Positions 38,948 to 48,278 of a stretch of DNA of 64,000 bases are shown one piece after another. The notes beneath the pieces were generated by a model. That model ran no database searches, had not been told where the DNA came from, and saw only the letters and a list, made by a program, of their open reading frames with translations. The stretch lies in NCBI GenBank assembly GCA_963798795.1, contig CAWCUZ010000001.1, forward strand, positions 1 to 64,000. The letters run 5' to 3'. The DNA is from CAWCUZ01 sp963798795. GTDB lineage: Bacteria; Acidobacteriota; Vicinamibacteria; Vicinamibacterales; SCN-69-37. Every line of letters begins with the position of its first letter. The stretch's first letter is position 1. A program made the translations under genes and the position numbers.

Positions 38948-40000
38948 ATGAGGCACCCAGCAGCGGCCGTGACTCCCGATCTGTCCGTCGTCATCCCGAT
39001 CTACAACGAGGCGCCGAACCTCGAGCCGTTGTGCGCCGAGTTCACGAGCGCGCTCGATGCGACCGGCCGGCCGTACGAGTTGATCCTCGTCGATGACGGG
39101 AGCACGGACGGATCGTTCGACGTCCTGGCCCGCCTGCAGCGGTCGCAGCCGCGGATGCGGGTGATTCAGTTCCGCCGGAACTTCGGCCAGACGGCGGCAT
39201 TCGCGGCCGGCATCGCGGAGGCGCGGGGGCGGCTGATCGTCACCGCCGACGGCGATCTGCAGAACGACCCGCACGACATTCCGTCGATGGTCGCCGACCT
39301 CGAAGGCCGAGACGGCGGCGACGGCTGCGACATCGTCTGCGGCTGGCGCAAGGATCGGCACGACGCGCTCCTCACGCGGCGGATCCCCTCGATGATCGCG
39401 AACCGGATCATCTCGTGGGCCACGGGCGTGCGGCTGCACGACTACGGCTGCTCGTTGAAGGTCTTCCGCGCGGAGGTCCTGAAGCCGCTGCGGCTCTACG
39501 GCGAGATGCACCGGTTTCTCCCCGCCCTCGCGAGCGAACAGGGCGTCACGATTCACGAGCGGGTCGTGAATCATCGGCCGCGGCGCGCCGGCCGATCCAA
39601 GTACGGGCTCTCGCGCACGGTCCGCGTGGTGCTCGACCTGCTGACGGTCAAGTTCCTGTTGAGCTATTCCACGCGCCCGCTGCAGATCTTCGGGCTCGCC
39701 GGGCTCGTGATGGGTGCGGCGGGTCTGGCGATTCTCGGCTACCTCAGCTACGTCCGGCTGTTCGCGTATCAGTCCATCGGCGAGCGGCCGCTGCTGCTCT
39801 TCGGCGTTCTGCTGGCGTTTCTGGGCGTGCAGCTCGTCACGCTCGGGCTGATGGCGGAGCTGCAGGCGCGCACCTACCAGGAATCGCGCCACCGGCCCGT
39901 CTACGTCATTCGCCGCATCCTCGGCGGCGATTCGGACGACGCCGACGATTCCGAGGCGTCGGGCGCCAGCCTGAGAGAGCACGTGCGGCCGCGATCGTGA
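38948..40000 (+). CDS. GT2 polyprenyl-phosphate glycosyltransferase (DPM1/GtrB-like)
   Basis: A 350-residue enzyme: GT-A domain with SVVIPIYNEAPNL, ILVDDGSTDGSFDVL, TADGDLQNDPHDIP (DxD), VCGWRKDRHDALL and LHDYGCSLKVFRAEVL. Two C-terminal membrane helices follow (LVMGAAGLAILGYLSYVRLF, LLLFGVLLAFLGVQLVTLGL). This layout is that of dolichyl/undecaprenyl-phosphate mannose or glucose synthases. An alternative start is GTG 38969. The tail overlaps the next gene as GTGA. Confidence 0.87.
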   Translation: MRHPAAAVTPDLSVVIPIYNEAPNLEPLCAEFTSALDATGRPYELILVDDGSTDGSFDVLARLQRSQPRMRVIQFRRNFGQTAAFAAGIAEARGRLIVTADGDLQNDPHDIPSMVADLEGRDGGDGCDIVCGWRKDRHDALLTRRIPSMIANRIISWATGVRLHDYGCSLKVFRAEVLKPLRLYGEMHRFLPALASEQGVTIHERVVNHRPRRAGRSKYGLSRTVRVVLDLLTVKFLLSYSTRPLQIFGLAGLVMGAAGLAILGYLSYVRLFAYQSIGERPLLLFGVLLAFLGVQLVTLGLMAELQARTYQESRHRPVYVIRRILGGDSDDADDSEASGASLREHVRPRS

Positions 40001-42067
40001 GCGAGGCCCCCGGCCGCCGGCTGAGTCCATGGATGCTGGCGGCCGCCGGTATCGTCTTCCTCGCCCTCGCCCTCAATTTCCTGTACTTCTTCGTCGACGA
40101 CGCGGCCATTCCGTTCGTCTACGCGCGGCATCTGCTCGACGGGCGAGGCCTCGCCTACAACGCCGTGGAAGGACCCGTCGAAGGGTACTCGGACTTCCTG
40201 CACGTCTTCGTCGATGCGGGCCTGATGGCGATCGTCCGCCTCGCGGGATGGCCCGTGCTGAACGCCCTGCTGATGGGTGTCGGCGTGTCGCTCGCGTCCG
40301 GCCTCGGCACGGTTGGCGTGACGTTCCTCATCATGCGCCGCGCGTCAGCGGTCGATCCGGCCGGGGCCGTCGCCGGGCTGGGCTTCGTCGCGCTGGCCGG
40401 TCCGCTGGCGCTCTGGAGCTGCTCGTCCCTCGAGACCGTGCCCGCCGCGCTGCTGCTCACTCTGCTGCTGCTGGCGCTGGCGGCTGGCTGGCAGGCCGAT
40501 CAGCGGTCGCCGCTCGACTGGATCGGCCTGGCCGCCGCCGCATTGCTCGTGCTGGAGCGCATCGACGGTGTGTTGTTCGCCGGCGTGCTCATCGGCTCGT
40601 TCCTGATCTTCGCCACGCCGGCGCGGCGCCGGGCGCTGGTCACGCGAGTCGTCGTACCGCTGGCCGTCGTGCTCGTCCTCTACCACGCCTGGCGGATCTG
40701 GTACTACCGCGACCTGCTCCCGATGCCGCTCTACGCGAAGGTGCTCTACAAGCTGCTGCCCCGGAGCCATCTCGTCGTCAAGCGCCCGGATGTGTCGTAC
40801 CTGATGCGGTTTGTCGGGACCTACGGCCTGGCCGCCGCGGTCGTCACGGCCGTGGCGGCCGTCGTTGCGGCCTGGCGCGAACGGGCCGTGCGGCCGGTCG
40901 CGCTGGCGCTCGGCCTGATGCTGGCCTATGTCGCGACGGTCGGCGACTGGATGTACGGCTTTCGGTTCTTCGTGGCGCTGGTGCCGCTCATCGGCCTGCT
41001 CGTGGCGCAGGCCGTTTCGGTTGCCGTCCGGCGCCGCCAGGGGCTCGGCTGGGCTGTCGCCCTGCTCGTCGTGGCCTGGTGCGGCGTGTCGGCCCGCGCC
41101 TTCGAGCAACACTACGAACAGGACGTCGGCGAACCGAGCTGGCTTCATCATCCGTCATTGGACCCGACCCGGTTTTTCAGTTCTGTACTACGCGCTGTAC
41201 GACGCGACGCGGAGCTACCTCGTGCCGGACACGCTCACGGCCTACAACCAGTCGGGTTTCCTGCCGTTCGCGCTGGATTTGAACAACGTCGACGATCTGG
41301 GGATCTGTTCCCGTTTCTACGCCGAGTTGCCGGTCACCGACGTCTTTTTCACCGAAGTGGGGAAGTACGCGCCGCTTTCGGCGAAACGATCGCTGCGGGC
41401 GGCCGACGCGTACCTCCTGTACCTGGACGTGCGGTACGTCATCCAGCGCGGCGATCTGCTGCGAGCGGCCAATGGCGGGGTGGCACCCGATGAACTGATG
41501 GGCGGCTACTACGCGCTCGTGGGCGTCACGCCCGGCGGCGCGGACGCGGTCTACCGCCGGACTCCACGCTCGACCGCAGCGTTCCGGCACGATCCGCGGT
41601 TGTTCCGGGAGAATCTGGTCCATCCGTCCTACATCACCTCCGCCGCGGTCGACGGTCAGCCTCTCGCGCTGACCGACGTCTCGCGCCGGTTCGCGTTCCT
41701 TCGCGACGGCACGGGCCGCATCGACGTCGCCGGCCGCCGCACCATCGACCTGACGTTCGGCGCGCAGGACATCGACGTCTACGAGCTGGACGTCAACGGC
41801 ATTCGGGCCTCCGCGGCGGTTTCCGTTCGGCTGATCCTGCTCTCGGCCGACGGCCAGGAGCGCATGCGGGAGACCCTCGATCTGCCGGCCCGCGAAGACC
41901 AGCCCCGCTTGGTCAGCGCCCCGCCGGACACGCGCGCGAACCGGCTGCGCATCGAGCTGGTCAGCCCGATGGGCCAGCCGGCCCAGGTCGACATCTCCGA
42001 TCTGCGCGTTCAAGGGCAGACGCCCATCCTGGCCGACTACATCCGCCGCACGTTGCGGTTTCAGTGA
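39997..42067 (+). CDS. Polytopic mannosyltransferase-like protein with C-terminal beta domain, one frameshift
   Basis: About 690 residues from GTG 39997 (GTGA overlap with the GT2 gene). Residues about 12-410 form membrane helices with a first periplasmic loop FFVDDAAIPFVYARHLLDGR and NAVEGPVEGYSDFLHV, the DDA-ARHL pattern of GT-C enzymes. An extra T in the T5 run at 41173-41177 breaks the frame; dropping it yields PTRFSVLYYALYDATRSY. The C-terminal soluble part (about 550-690) is a beta-sandwich (IDLTFGAQDIDVYELDVNGI, RLRIELVSPMGQPAQVDIS), possibly a carbohydrate-binding module. It likely takes the sugar made by the neighbouring GT2. Confidence 0.75.
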
Positions 42068-42079
42068 TCCGGCCCCGGG

Positions 42080-43042
42080 CTATCCGCCGAGCGCGGCCCG
42101 GACGATGCAGTCCGCGACGAGCGACGCCATGGCGGCGTCGCCGGCATCGGTCAGGTGGATGCCGTCCTGCTGAAAGTACCGATCCCGCGGCGGTGGCAGA
42201 CGGTCGAAGGCGGCGGCGGCATCGCACAGCGTCGCGCCCTCGTGCCCGGCGACCGCGCGGGTGGCCTCGACATAGGCTCGGTGCAGCGGCACCACCTCGC
42301 TCAGATCCCGCACGTGCCGCTCGGCGAGGTACGCCGGCTCCTGGCCGACGCGGTGGTTCGACGGCGCCGTGATGAGCACCGCGGCGATGCCCGCGCCGTG
42401 CGCCTCCTGCACCATGGCCGTCAGGTTGTCGCGATAGCGGTCCAGCGGGACCCGGTTCGGCCGCGTGGCCTTGGGACCGGTCACGGTGCCGAGACGCACT
42501 TTGAGCAGGAGCTGCACCAGCCGGGAGGAGTCCGCCAGGTGCAGGAGCGGGCGCACGGCCGTGAGTTCCGGATCGGTGGGACCGAGCGCGATCCAGTGGT
42601 CGTTCCAGCCGAAGTAGATGGTGATCACTTTCGGATGCAGCGGCAGCACATCACGCGTCAGCTGGTTGCGGCCCTGCTCGGACGACCAGCCGCCCACGCC
42701 GAGCTGGACGCCGTTGGCCAGCGGGGGCGCCATCGTCTTCAGCACGTCGAGCGTGCGCCGCGGATACGTGCCGAACTCGGTGCACGAGTCGCCCATGAAC
42801 ACGATGGCTGGATGGGTGCGCGCGGCCGCGGCGAGCGTCGCCTGGTAGGTGCGCGGCACCCAGAGCAGCAGCGGATCGGTGCGATACACTTCCGCGAGCG
42901 CGACCGGATCGGGCCAGCCGAACTGAATCGTGGGATAGAGGTGAAATTCGAAGCCGATGATGCGGAGCGCCAGCTCACCGAGCAGGAGCCCGACGATGAG
43001 GCTGACGAATGGCAGTCCGATCCGTGTCAGGACGCGGCGCAT
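42080..43042 (-). CDS. SGNH/GDSL hydrolase
   Basis: A 320-residue protein anchored by an N-terminal helix (LPFVSLIVGLLLGELALRII). The extracytoplasmic part has the block I motif IVFMGDSCTEFGTY (nucleophile Ser86), a Gly block GVQLGVGGWSSEQGRNQL, block III YFGWNDHW with Asn, and the catalytic Asp-His dyad DGIHLTDAG near residue 293. Such enzymes deacetylate or deacylate sugars and lipids. It is convergent with the mannosyltransferase-like gene and divergent from the next GT-C gene, so it may edit their product. Confidence 0.85.
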   Translation of the reverse strand: MRRVLTRIGLPFVSLIVGLLLGELALRIIGFEFHLYPTIQFGWPDPVALAEVYRTDPLLLWVPRTYQATLAAAARTHPAIVFMGDSCTEFGTYPRRTLDVLKTMAPPLANGVQLGVGGWSSEQGRNQLTRDVLPLHPKVITIYFGWNDHWIALGPTDPELTAVRPLLHLADSSRLVQLLLKVRLGTVTGPKATRPNRVPLDRYRDNLTAMVQEAHGAGIAAVLITAPSNHRVGQEPAYLAERHVRDLSEVVPLHRAYVEATRAVAGHEGATLCDAAAAFDRLPPPRDRYFQQDGIHLTDAGDAAMASLVADCIVRAALGG

Positions 43043-43090
43043 GCGGCATGCTAACCTCACCGACCGCAATTGGACTGGTATGCTTTCGCC

Positions 43091-44719
43091 GTGAAGCGCG
43101 CCGGTCTGGCCGCCGCCCTGGCGGCGGCGATGATGTTCGCGGCGAGTGCCGCCGGCGTCGACTGGGGACTCCCGTACATCTGGCACCCTGACGAGAAAGT
43201 GGACACCGCCGAGCGCATGCTCGAGCGCCGCTCGCTCGACCCCCAGTACTTCGTCAATCCCAGCCTGCACATCTACCTGGTCGCCGGCGCCGTGTGGCTC
43301 GCCGAGGCCATCCATCCGGGCCAGGTCCGGCTCGATTTTCCCGTCATCGTCCCGCTGACCGATCCCGGCAACCCGGATCGGGCCGTGCAGTTTGCCGCGA
43401 ACCGGTACGCGCGGCTGCTGTCGGCGGTATTCGCCGCCGGCGCCGTCTGGTGGCTCTTCGCCGGCGTCCGGCGCGTGCTGGGCGACACGGCCGCCGCGCT
43501 GTCGGCGTGGGCGCTCGCGCTCTGTATGGGCGTCGCGAACCTGGCGCATTATGCGACGCCCGAAGCCCTGCTCGTGCTGCTGACCGTGGGCGTGCTCGTC
43601 GAGATCGTTCGGTTCGCGGCCGCGCCGCGGTGGCGAACGGCGCTGGCGGCCGGCGCGCTGTTCGGCCTGGCGTGTTCCACCAGGTACACCGCAATTCTCC
43701 TGGCGCTACCGCTGGCTGTGGGCTGGTGGATGGCGGTGCGTCAGGAGCCACGGCGCTGGCGTTCCGCTGTCGTCCTCGGCGGCGCGATGGGCCTGTCCGC
43801 CGCGATCGCGTTCTTCGCCACCACGCCGTATGCGCTCGTGGATTTTCGCCGCTTCTGGACCGATGGCGTGGTGTTCTCGTGGGAGACCGGCGCGCCGCAG
43901 GACTCGCTCCTCGACCTCCGCCGGGCGTGGGGACCGTACCTGGGCCACGTCGCCAACGCCATGGGCTGGCCGCTCTTTCTTGCCGCGTCGGCATCTCTCG
44001 GCTGGGCCGCCGCCTGGCTGGGCCGGCTCACCTCGGCGGAGCGGACGCTGGTCCTGGTGCACGGCGCGTGGATTCTCTGGGCCTGGGCGTTCCTCGGCCT
44101 GTCACCGCACCACGCGATGCGTTTCATCATCGCGATCCTGCCGTCGCTGTGCCTGCTGTTCGGCTGGGGCGCCGCGCGCCTAGCGGGATCGGCGCGGCCG
44201 GTCGTGCGTCGCAGCGCCTGGGCTGGCGTGCTGGGGGTGCTCGTCTACTCGGCGGCGTATTCGGTGGAAGGCGTGCGCCTGTTCGTTCAGGATCCCCGCT
44301 ACGCCGCCGGGACCTGGCTGAACGCGCACGTGGCGCCCGGAACAGGCGTGTCGTACTTCGCGATCGAGTCGTACCTGCCGTACTTCGATCGCCCGGCGTT
44401 TCCGATCGCGTTCCGGGAACAGGTCTGGCGCACCCGCCTGCATGACGAGGCGTTCGATCGCTGGCGCGCCGCTGCGCTCGACACGCTCGATGACGTGATC
44501 GTCGATGCGGATTTCTTCTACGACCGCTACCTCGAGAACGGTCCGCCGGATCGCGCCGCCCTCTATCGCGATCTGCTGGCCGGCCGCGACGCCTCCGGCT
44601 ATCGGCCGGTGGCGCGTTTCGAGCCGCCGGCGCCCGCCTGGCTGCATCCGCGCCTGGAGCTGGCGGCGCCGGCCATCGTCGTCTTTGCCAAGCCGCGCCA
44701 GATCGTCGACGCGCGATGA
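43091..44719 (+). CDS. GT39/ArnT-like polytopic glycosyltransferase
   Basis: About 542 residues from GTG 43091; a TTG 21 bases earlier is possible but less convincing. The first periplasmic loop LPYIWHPDEKVDTAERMLER contains the acidic HPDE motif of GT-C enzymes, then NPSLHIYLVAGAVW. Around ten membrane helices follow, and a soluble tail ends YRPVARFEPPAPAWLHPRLE. Frame intact. Only 48 bases separate it from the divergent SGNH gene, so a shared promoter region is likely. Confidence 0.78.
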   Translation: MKRAGLAAALAAAMMFAASAAGVDWGLPYIWHPDEKVDTAERMLERRSLDPQYFVNPSLHIYLVAGAVWLAEAIHPGQVRLDFPVIVPLTDPGNPDRAVQFAANRYARLLSAVFAAGAVWWLFAGVRRVLGDTAAALSAWALALCMGVANLAHYATPEALLVLLTVGVLVEIVRFAAAPRWRTALAAGALFGLACSTRYTAILLALPLAVGWWMAVRQEPRRWRSAVVLGGAMGLSAAIAFFATTPYALVDFRRFWTDGVVFSWETGAPQDSLLDLRRAWGPYLGHVANAMGWPLFLAASASLGWAAAWLGRLTSAERTLVLVHGAWILWAWAFLGLSPHHAMRFIIAILPSLCLLFGWGAARLAGSARPVVRRSAWAGVLGVLVYSAAYSVEGVRLFVQDPRYAAGTWLNAHVAPGTGVSYFAIESYLPYFDRPAFPIAFREQVWRTRLHDEAFDRWRAAALDTLDDVIVDADFFYDRYLENGPPDRAALYRDLLAGRDASGYRPVARFEPPAPAWLHPRLELAAPAIVVFAKPRQIVDAR

Positions 44720-44765
44720 TGGGGAGCGGCTGCGGCCGCGGGACGTGTCCCGACGCTCGGGCATA

Positions 44766-46740
44766 ATGATGCCGGTGCTGAACGTCGTCGTGTTCACGGG
44801 CGGGCGCGGCTCCAGCGGCCTGTCGAACGAGCTCGTGGCGAGACCCGACGTCCACCTCGTCCTGGCCGTCAACGGATATGACGATGGCGCCTCGACCGGC
44901 GAGGTGCGGCGATGGCTCGGCGACGCGCTCGGTCCGTCGGACTTTCGCAAGAACGTGTCGCGGGTGGCTGGAGCGACGCGGCCCGACGCCGCCGCCGCGA
45001 TCCGGCTGCTCGACGCGCGCTTGCCGAAGGGCATCGACGCCCGGCGCGCCATCGACGGGCTGGCGGCGCTCGCGTCCGGGCGAGCGCCGGCCGCCGACCT
45101 GGGCCTCGAGATCGGCGATCCGACTCCTCAGGTCCGGAGCCGCATCGGCGAGCGAATCGGCGCCTTCCTGCAGGCCTTGCGGGCGTCGGAGACGTTCGAC
45201 TTCGGCGACTGTGCGATTGGCAACCTCGTCTTTGCCGGCTGCTACCTGCGGTGCGGACGCCGGTTCAATCCGGCGGTCGACGACTATGTCGGTCTCGTCG
45301 GGCTGACGCCTGGAATCGTCGAGAACGTCACCGACGGCACGAACGGCTATCTCGTGGCGCTGTGCCGGGACGGACAGGTGCTCCACACCGAACAAGCCAT
45401 CGTGGATTCGCGACGGACGAATCAGATTGCCGACATCTTCATCATCGACCAGCGGCTCGACGAGGCCGCCCGCCGCCGGCTCGAAGCGGACGGGCCGGAG
45501 GCCGCGCGCCGGTTCTTCGAGGCGCACCCGGCGCGCCTGGCGCTGAATCCGCGGCTCGGCGCCGCCCTCGACGCGGCCGACGTGATCATCTACGCCCCCG
45601 GCACGCAGTCACTCGAGCCTGTTTCCCTCGTATCTCACGCCCGGCCTGGCCGACCACATCGCCGGCAATCCCGGTGCGATCAAGCTGCTCGTCACCAATC
45701 TGCAGCCCGACGCGGAGACGCCGGACGCCGACGCCGTTTCGCTCGTCGACCGCGCGCTCTTCTATCTGACCGACAAGGGCCGGCGCCGAATTGCGGCGCC
45801 CTGCCTGGTGACGCACTTCGTGCTCAACGATCCGCGGGGCGAGGGCGCCCAGCCGTACGTTCCGCTGGGGCAGGTCGACTCGCTCGAGGATCCGCGCCTC
45901 GTCCGGATCGGCTACTTCGAGGACGGCGTGACGGGTCGTCACGACGCCGCGAAGATCCTCGATCCGTTCATCCGATCCCTGCTGGCGCCGCCCCGGCGCC
46001 CCCGCGTGGCCGTGCTGCTCTACGGGACGGCCTCGGCGAACAAGCTGGCACAGACGCTGCTGGAGTTCGTGCGCGGCGGCGCCCACGAAGCCGGCGCCGA
46101 GCTGACCGTCTACGCCGCGCGCAAGGACGAACTGACGCCGGACGTGATCGGCCGCCTGCCGTTTGCCGTGCATCTCCTCGATGACGAAGCCGCCGCCGAA
46201 ACGGCGCTGCGGCGGGCCGTGGCCTCACGCGACGTGGACTACGTCGGGCTGTTCGAGTCGTCCGGGATGTATCGCGGTGACGATCTGCCGGGCCTGCTGC
46301 GGCAGTTGCGTGAAGAGCGCCTCGACGCCGTGTGGGGCAGCCGGCGCCTCTCGGTTCGCGACATCGAGGCCTCGTACCGGTTTCACTATTTCCGCAACCC
46401 GTGGCTCCGCGCCACGAGCCGCGCCGGCAGCCACGTCCTGAGCGCGGCGTACCTGATTCTGTACGGGCGCTACGTGGCCGACACGCTCTCCGGCGTTCGC
46501 ATTGTGCGCGCGGCGGATGTCGAGGACGTGCCGGTGCCGCTGACCCACAAGCTCGTCAACCAGTACCTGCTCGCGGCGCTGCTGCGGCGACGGGCGGACG
46601 TCCTCGAAGTTCCGGTCCGCTTCGTGTCCCTGTCTCCCGAACGCGTCCAGCGGACCGGCGTCGGCGAGGGCCTGCGCAGCCTGGCGACCATCGTCGGACG
46701 GCGCATCCTGCCCGGGCGCCGGCGGTCAGGGCGCGCCTGA
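44766..46740 (+). CDS. YvcK/CofD-like domain fused to a GT2-like domain, one frameshift
   Basis: About 657 codons. Residues 1-380 match the YvcK/CofD superfamily: VVFTGGRGSSGLSNELV, LAVNGYDDGASTGEVRR, FGDCAIGNLVFAGCYL, LVGLTPGIVENVTDG and PGTQHSSLFPSYLTPGLADH. The last appears only after removing an extra T at 45609. YvcK proteins bind UDP-sugars. Residues about 410-650 resemble the second half of a polyprenyl GT2: VDYVGLFESSGMYRGDDLPG, LDAVWGSRRLSVRDIEASYR and YGRYVADTLSGVRIVRAADV, but the DxD is not obvious. The gene overlaps the nucleotidyltransferase start by one base. The exact reaction is unknown. Confidence 0.72.
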
Positions 46741-47499
46741 TGCGCCGGACGCTCGTCGTCCCGGCTGCGGGCCGCGGCAGCCGGCTCGGGGGGGAACGGC
46801 CCAAGCTGCTGGTCCCCGTCGCTGGGCGCCCGATGATCGACTGGATTCTCGATCGGCACGGCCCGTACGTCCATGCGGTCGTGGTCGTCGTTCATCCCTA
46901 CGCGCAGGCCGCCGTGTCGTCGCATCTGCGGACGTGCGGATTTCCGGGCGACTTCCGCCTGGCTCTCCAGCCCGAGCCCACCGGGATGCTCGATGCGGTG
47001 CTCGCGGCCGGTCGCGATGTCGCGGCGACCGGCCCGGAGCGGGTGTGGATCACGTGGTGCGACCAGGTCGCCGTCCGGCCCGAGACGTTGGCGCGCCTCG
47101 ACGCCATCGACCGCGCGAGCCCCGCGCCCGACGCCGCACTGCCGACCACCCGGCAGACGCCGCCGTACATCCACTTCGATCGCGACGCCGCCGGCCGGCT
47201 GGCCGTCGTGCGCCAGCGGCGCGAGGGCGACCCCATGCCGGACACGGGCGAGAGCGATGCGGGCCTGTTCAGCCTGTCCCGCGAGGCGTTCCTGCGAGAC
47301 CTTCCGGAGTTCGCCCGCACCGCCCCCTCGTCGGCCGGCACTCACGAACGCAACTTCCTGCCGTTTCTGCCCTGGCTGGCGCGCGATCACCGGGTCGTGA
47401 CGTTCGAGCTGACGGATCCGATCGAAGCGATCGGCGATCAACACGCCCGAGGATCTGGCGCGCGTGGCGGCGGTGCTGGAGCGGCCGGCGGGGCCATGA
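46740..47499 (+). CDS. Nucleotidyltransferase (NTP_transferase type), one frameshift
   Basis: A protein of about 252 residues with the sugar-1-phosphate nucleotidyltransferase start VVPAAGRGSRLGGERPKLLV (G-x-G-x-R...K) and GRPMIDWILDRHG. It continues ITWCDQVAVRPETL (metal-binding Asp) and ends, after removal of an extra G near 47435, as EAIGINTPEDLARVAAVLER. Its ATG shares the A of the preceding stop. It probably makes an activated nucleotide sugar or cytidylyl compound for its glycosyltransferase neighbours; the base and sugar cannot be read from sequence. Confidence 0.78.
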
Positions 47500-48230
47500 C
47501 GTCGCGTCCCGTTCTGTCGGTCGTCATCCCCGCCTACAACGAGGAACGCTTCCTCGCCACGCTCGTGGAGCGCATTCGAGCGGTCGACCTGTCCGGCGCC
47601 GGCTTCGATCGCGAGCTGATCGTGGTCGACGACTGTTCGACGGATCGAACCGCTGCCATCGCGGTCGGCTTGGCCGACGTCCTGCTCGTGCGACAGCCGG
47701 TCAACCAGGGCAAAGGCGCGGCCGTGCGGGCGGGCATCGGTGTCGCGACCGGCGACTGGGTCATGATCCAGGACGCCGACCTCGAATACGATCCGCAGGA
47801 CCACCTCGCCATGCTCGAGGCGCTGAAGGAGCCGGGCATTCAGGTGGTGTACGGCAGCCGGTACATGAAGGACCGCCGGGCGAGCTGGCTAAGGAATCTC
47901 ATGTCCGGACGCCATCCCAACCAGACGCTGGTCGCGTACGCCGGCGGTCAGAGCCTGAGCGTCGTCGGCTGGCTGTTCACCGGCACGTATCTGAGCGACA
48001 CGGTGACCGCGCTCAAGCTGTTTCCGCGCGACCTGCTCGTGTCGCTCGCACTCGAATCGTCGGGGTTCGAGCTCGACCACGAGATCACCGCGAAGGTGCT
48101 CGCGCGCGGCGGTCGCATCGCGGAAGTGCCCATCCGGTACTTCCCGCGCAGCCGGGCGGAGGGCAAGAAGATCGGCGCCCGCGACTGGTTTCGCGCCGTG
48201 CGCACCTTCGCGCGCTACCGCCGCGGCTGA
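47496..48230 (+). CDS. GT2 family glycosyltransferase
   Basis: A 244-residue GT-A enzyme with SVVIPAYNEERFLATLVERI, LIVVDDCSTDRTAAIAVGL, MIQDADLEYDPQDHLAML (DxD) and VVYGSRYMKDRRASWLRNLM. It ends DTVTALKLFPRDLLVSLALE, GFELDHEITAKVLARGG and VPIRYFPRSRAEGKKI. No C-terminal membrane pair, unlike the GT2 at 38948, so it may work on a soluble or peripheral acceptor or with a partner membrane protein. Start overlaps the nucleotidyltransferase stop (ATGA). Confidence 0.85.
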   Translation: MTSRPVLSVVIPAYNEERFLATLVERIRAVDLSGAGFDRELIVVDDCSTDRTAAIAVGLADVLLVRQPVNQGKGAAVRAGIGVATGDWVMIQDADLEYDPQDHLAMLEALKEPGIQVVYGSRYMKDRRASWLRNLMSGRHPNQTLVAYAGGQSLSVVGWLFTGTYLSDTVTALKLFPRDLLVSLALESSGFELDHEITAKVLARGGRIAEVPIRYFPRSRAEGKKIGARDWFRAVRTFARYRRG

Positions 48231-48278
48231 ACTGCGGGTCCGGCGCGCCTGGCGGCCGGTGCAGACCGGCCCCTGGTA

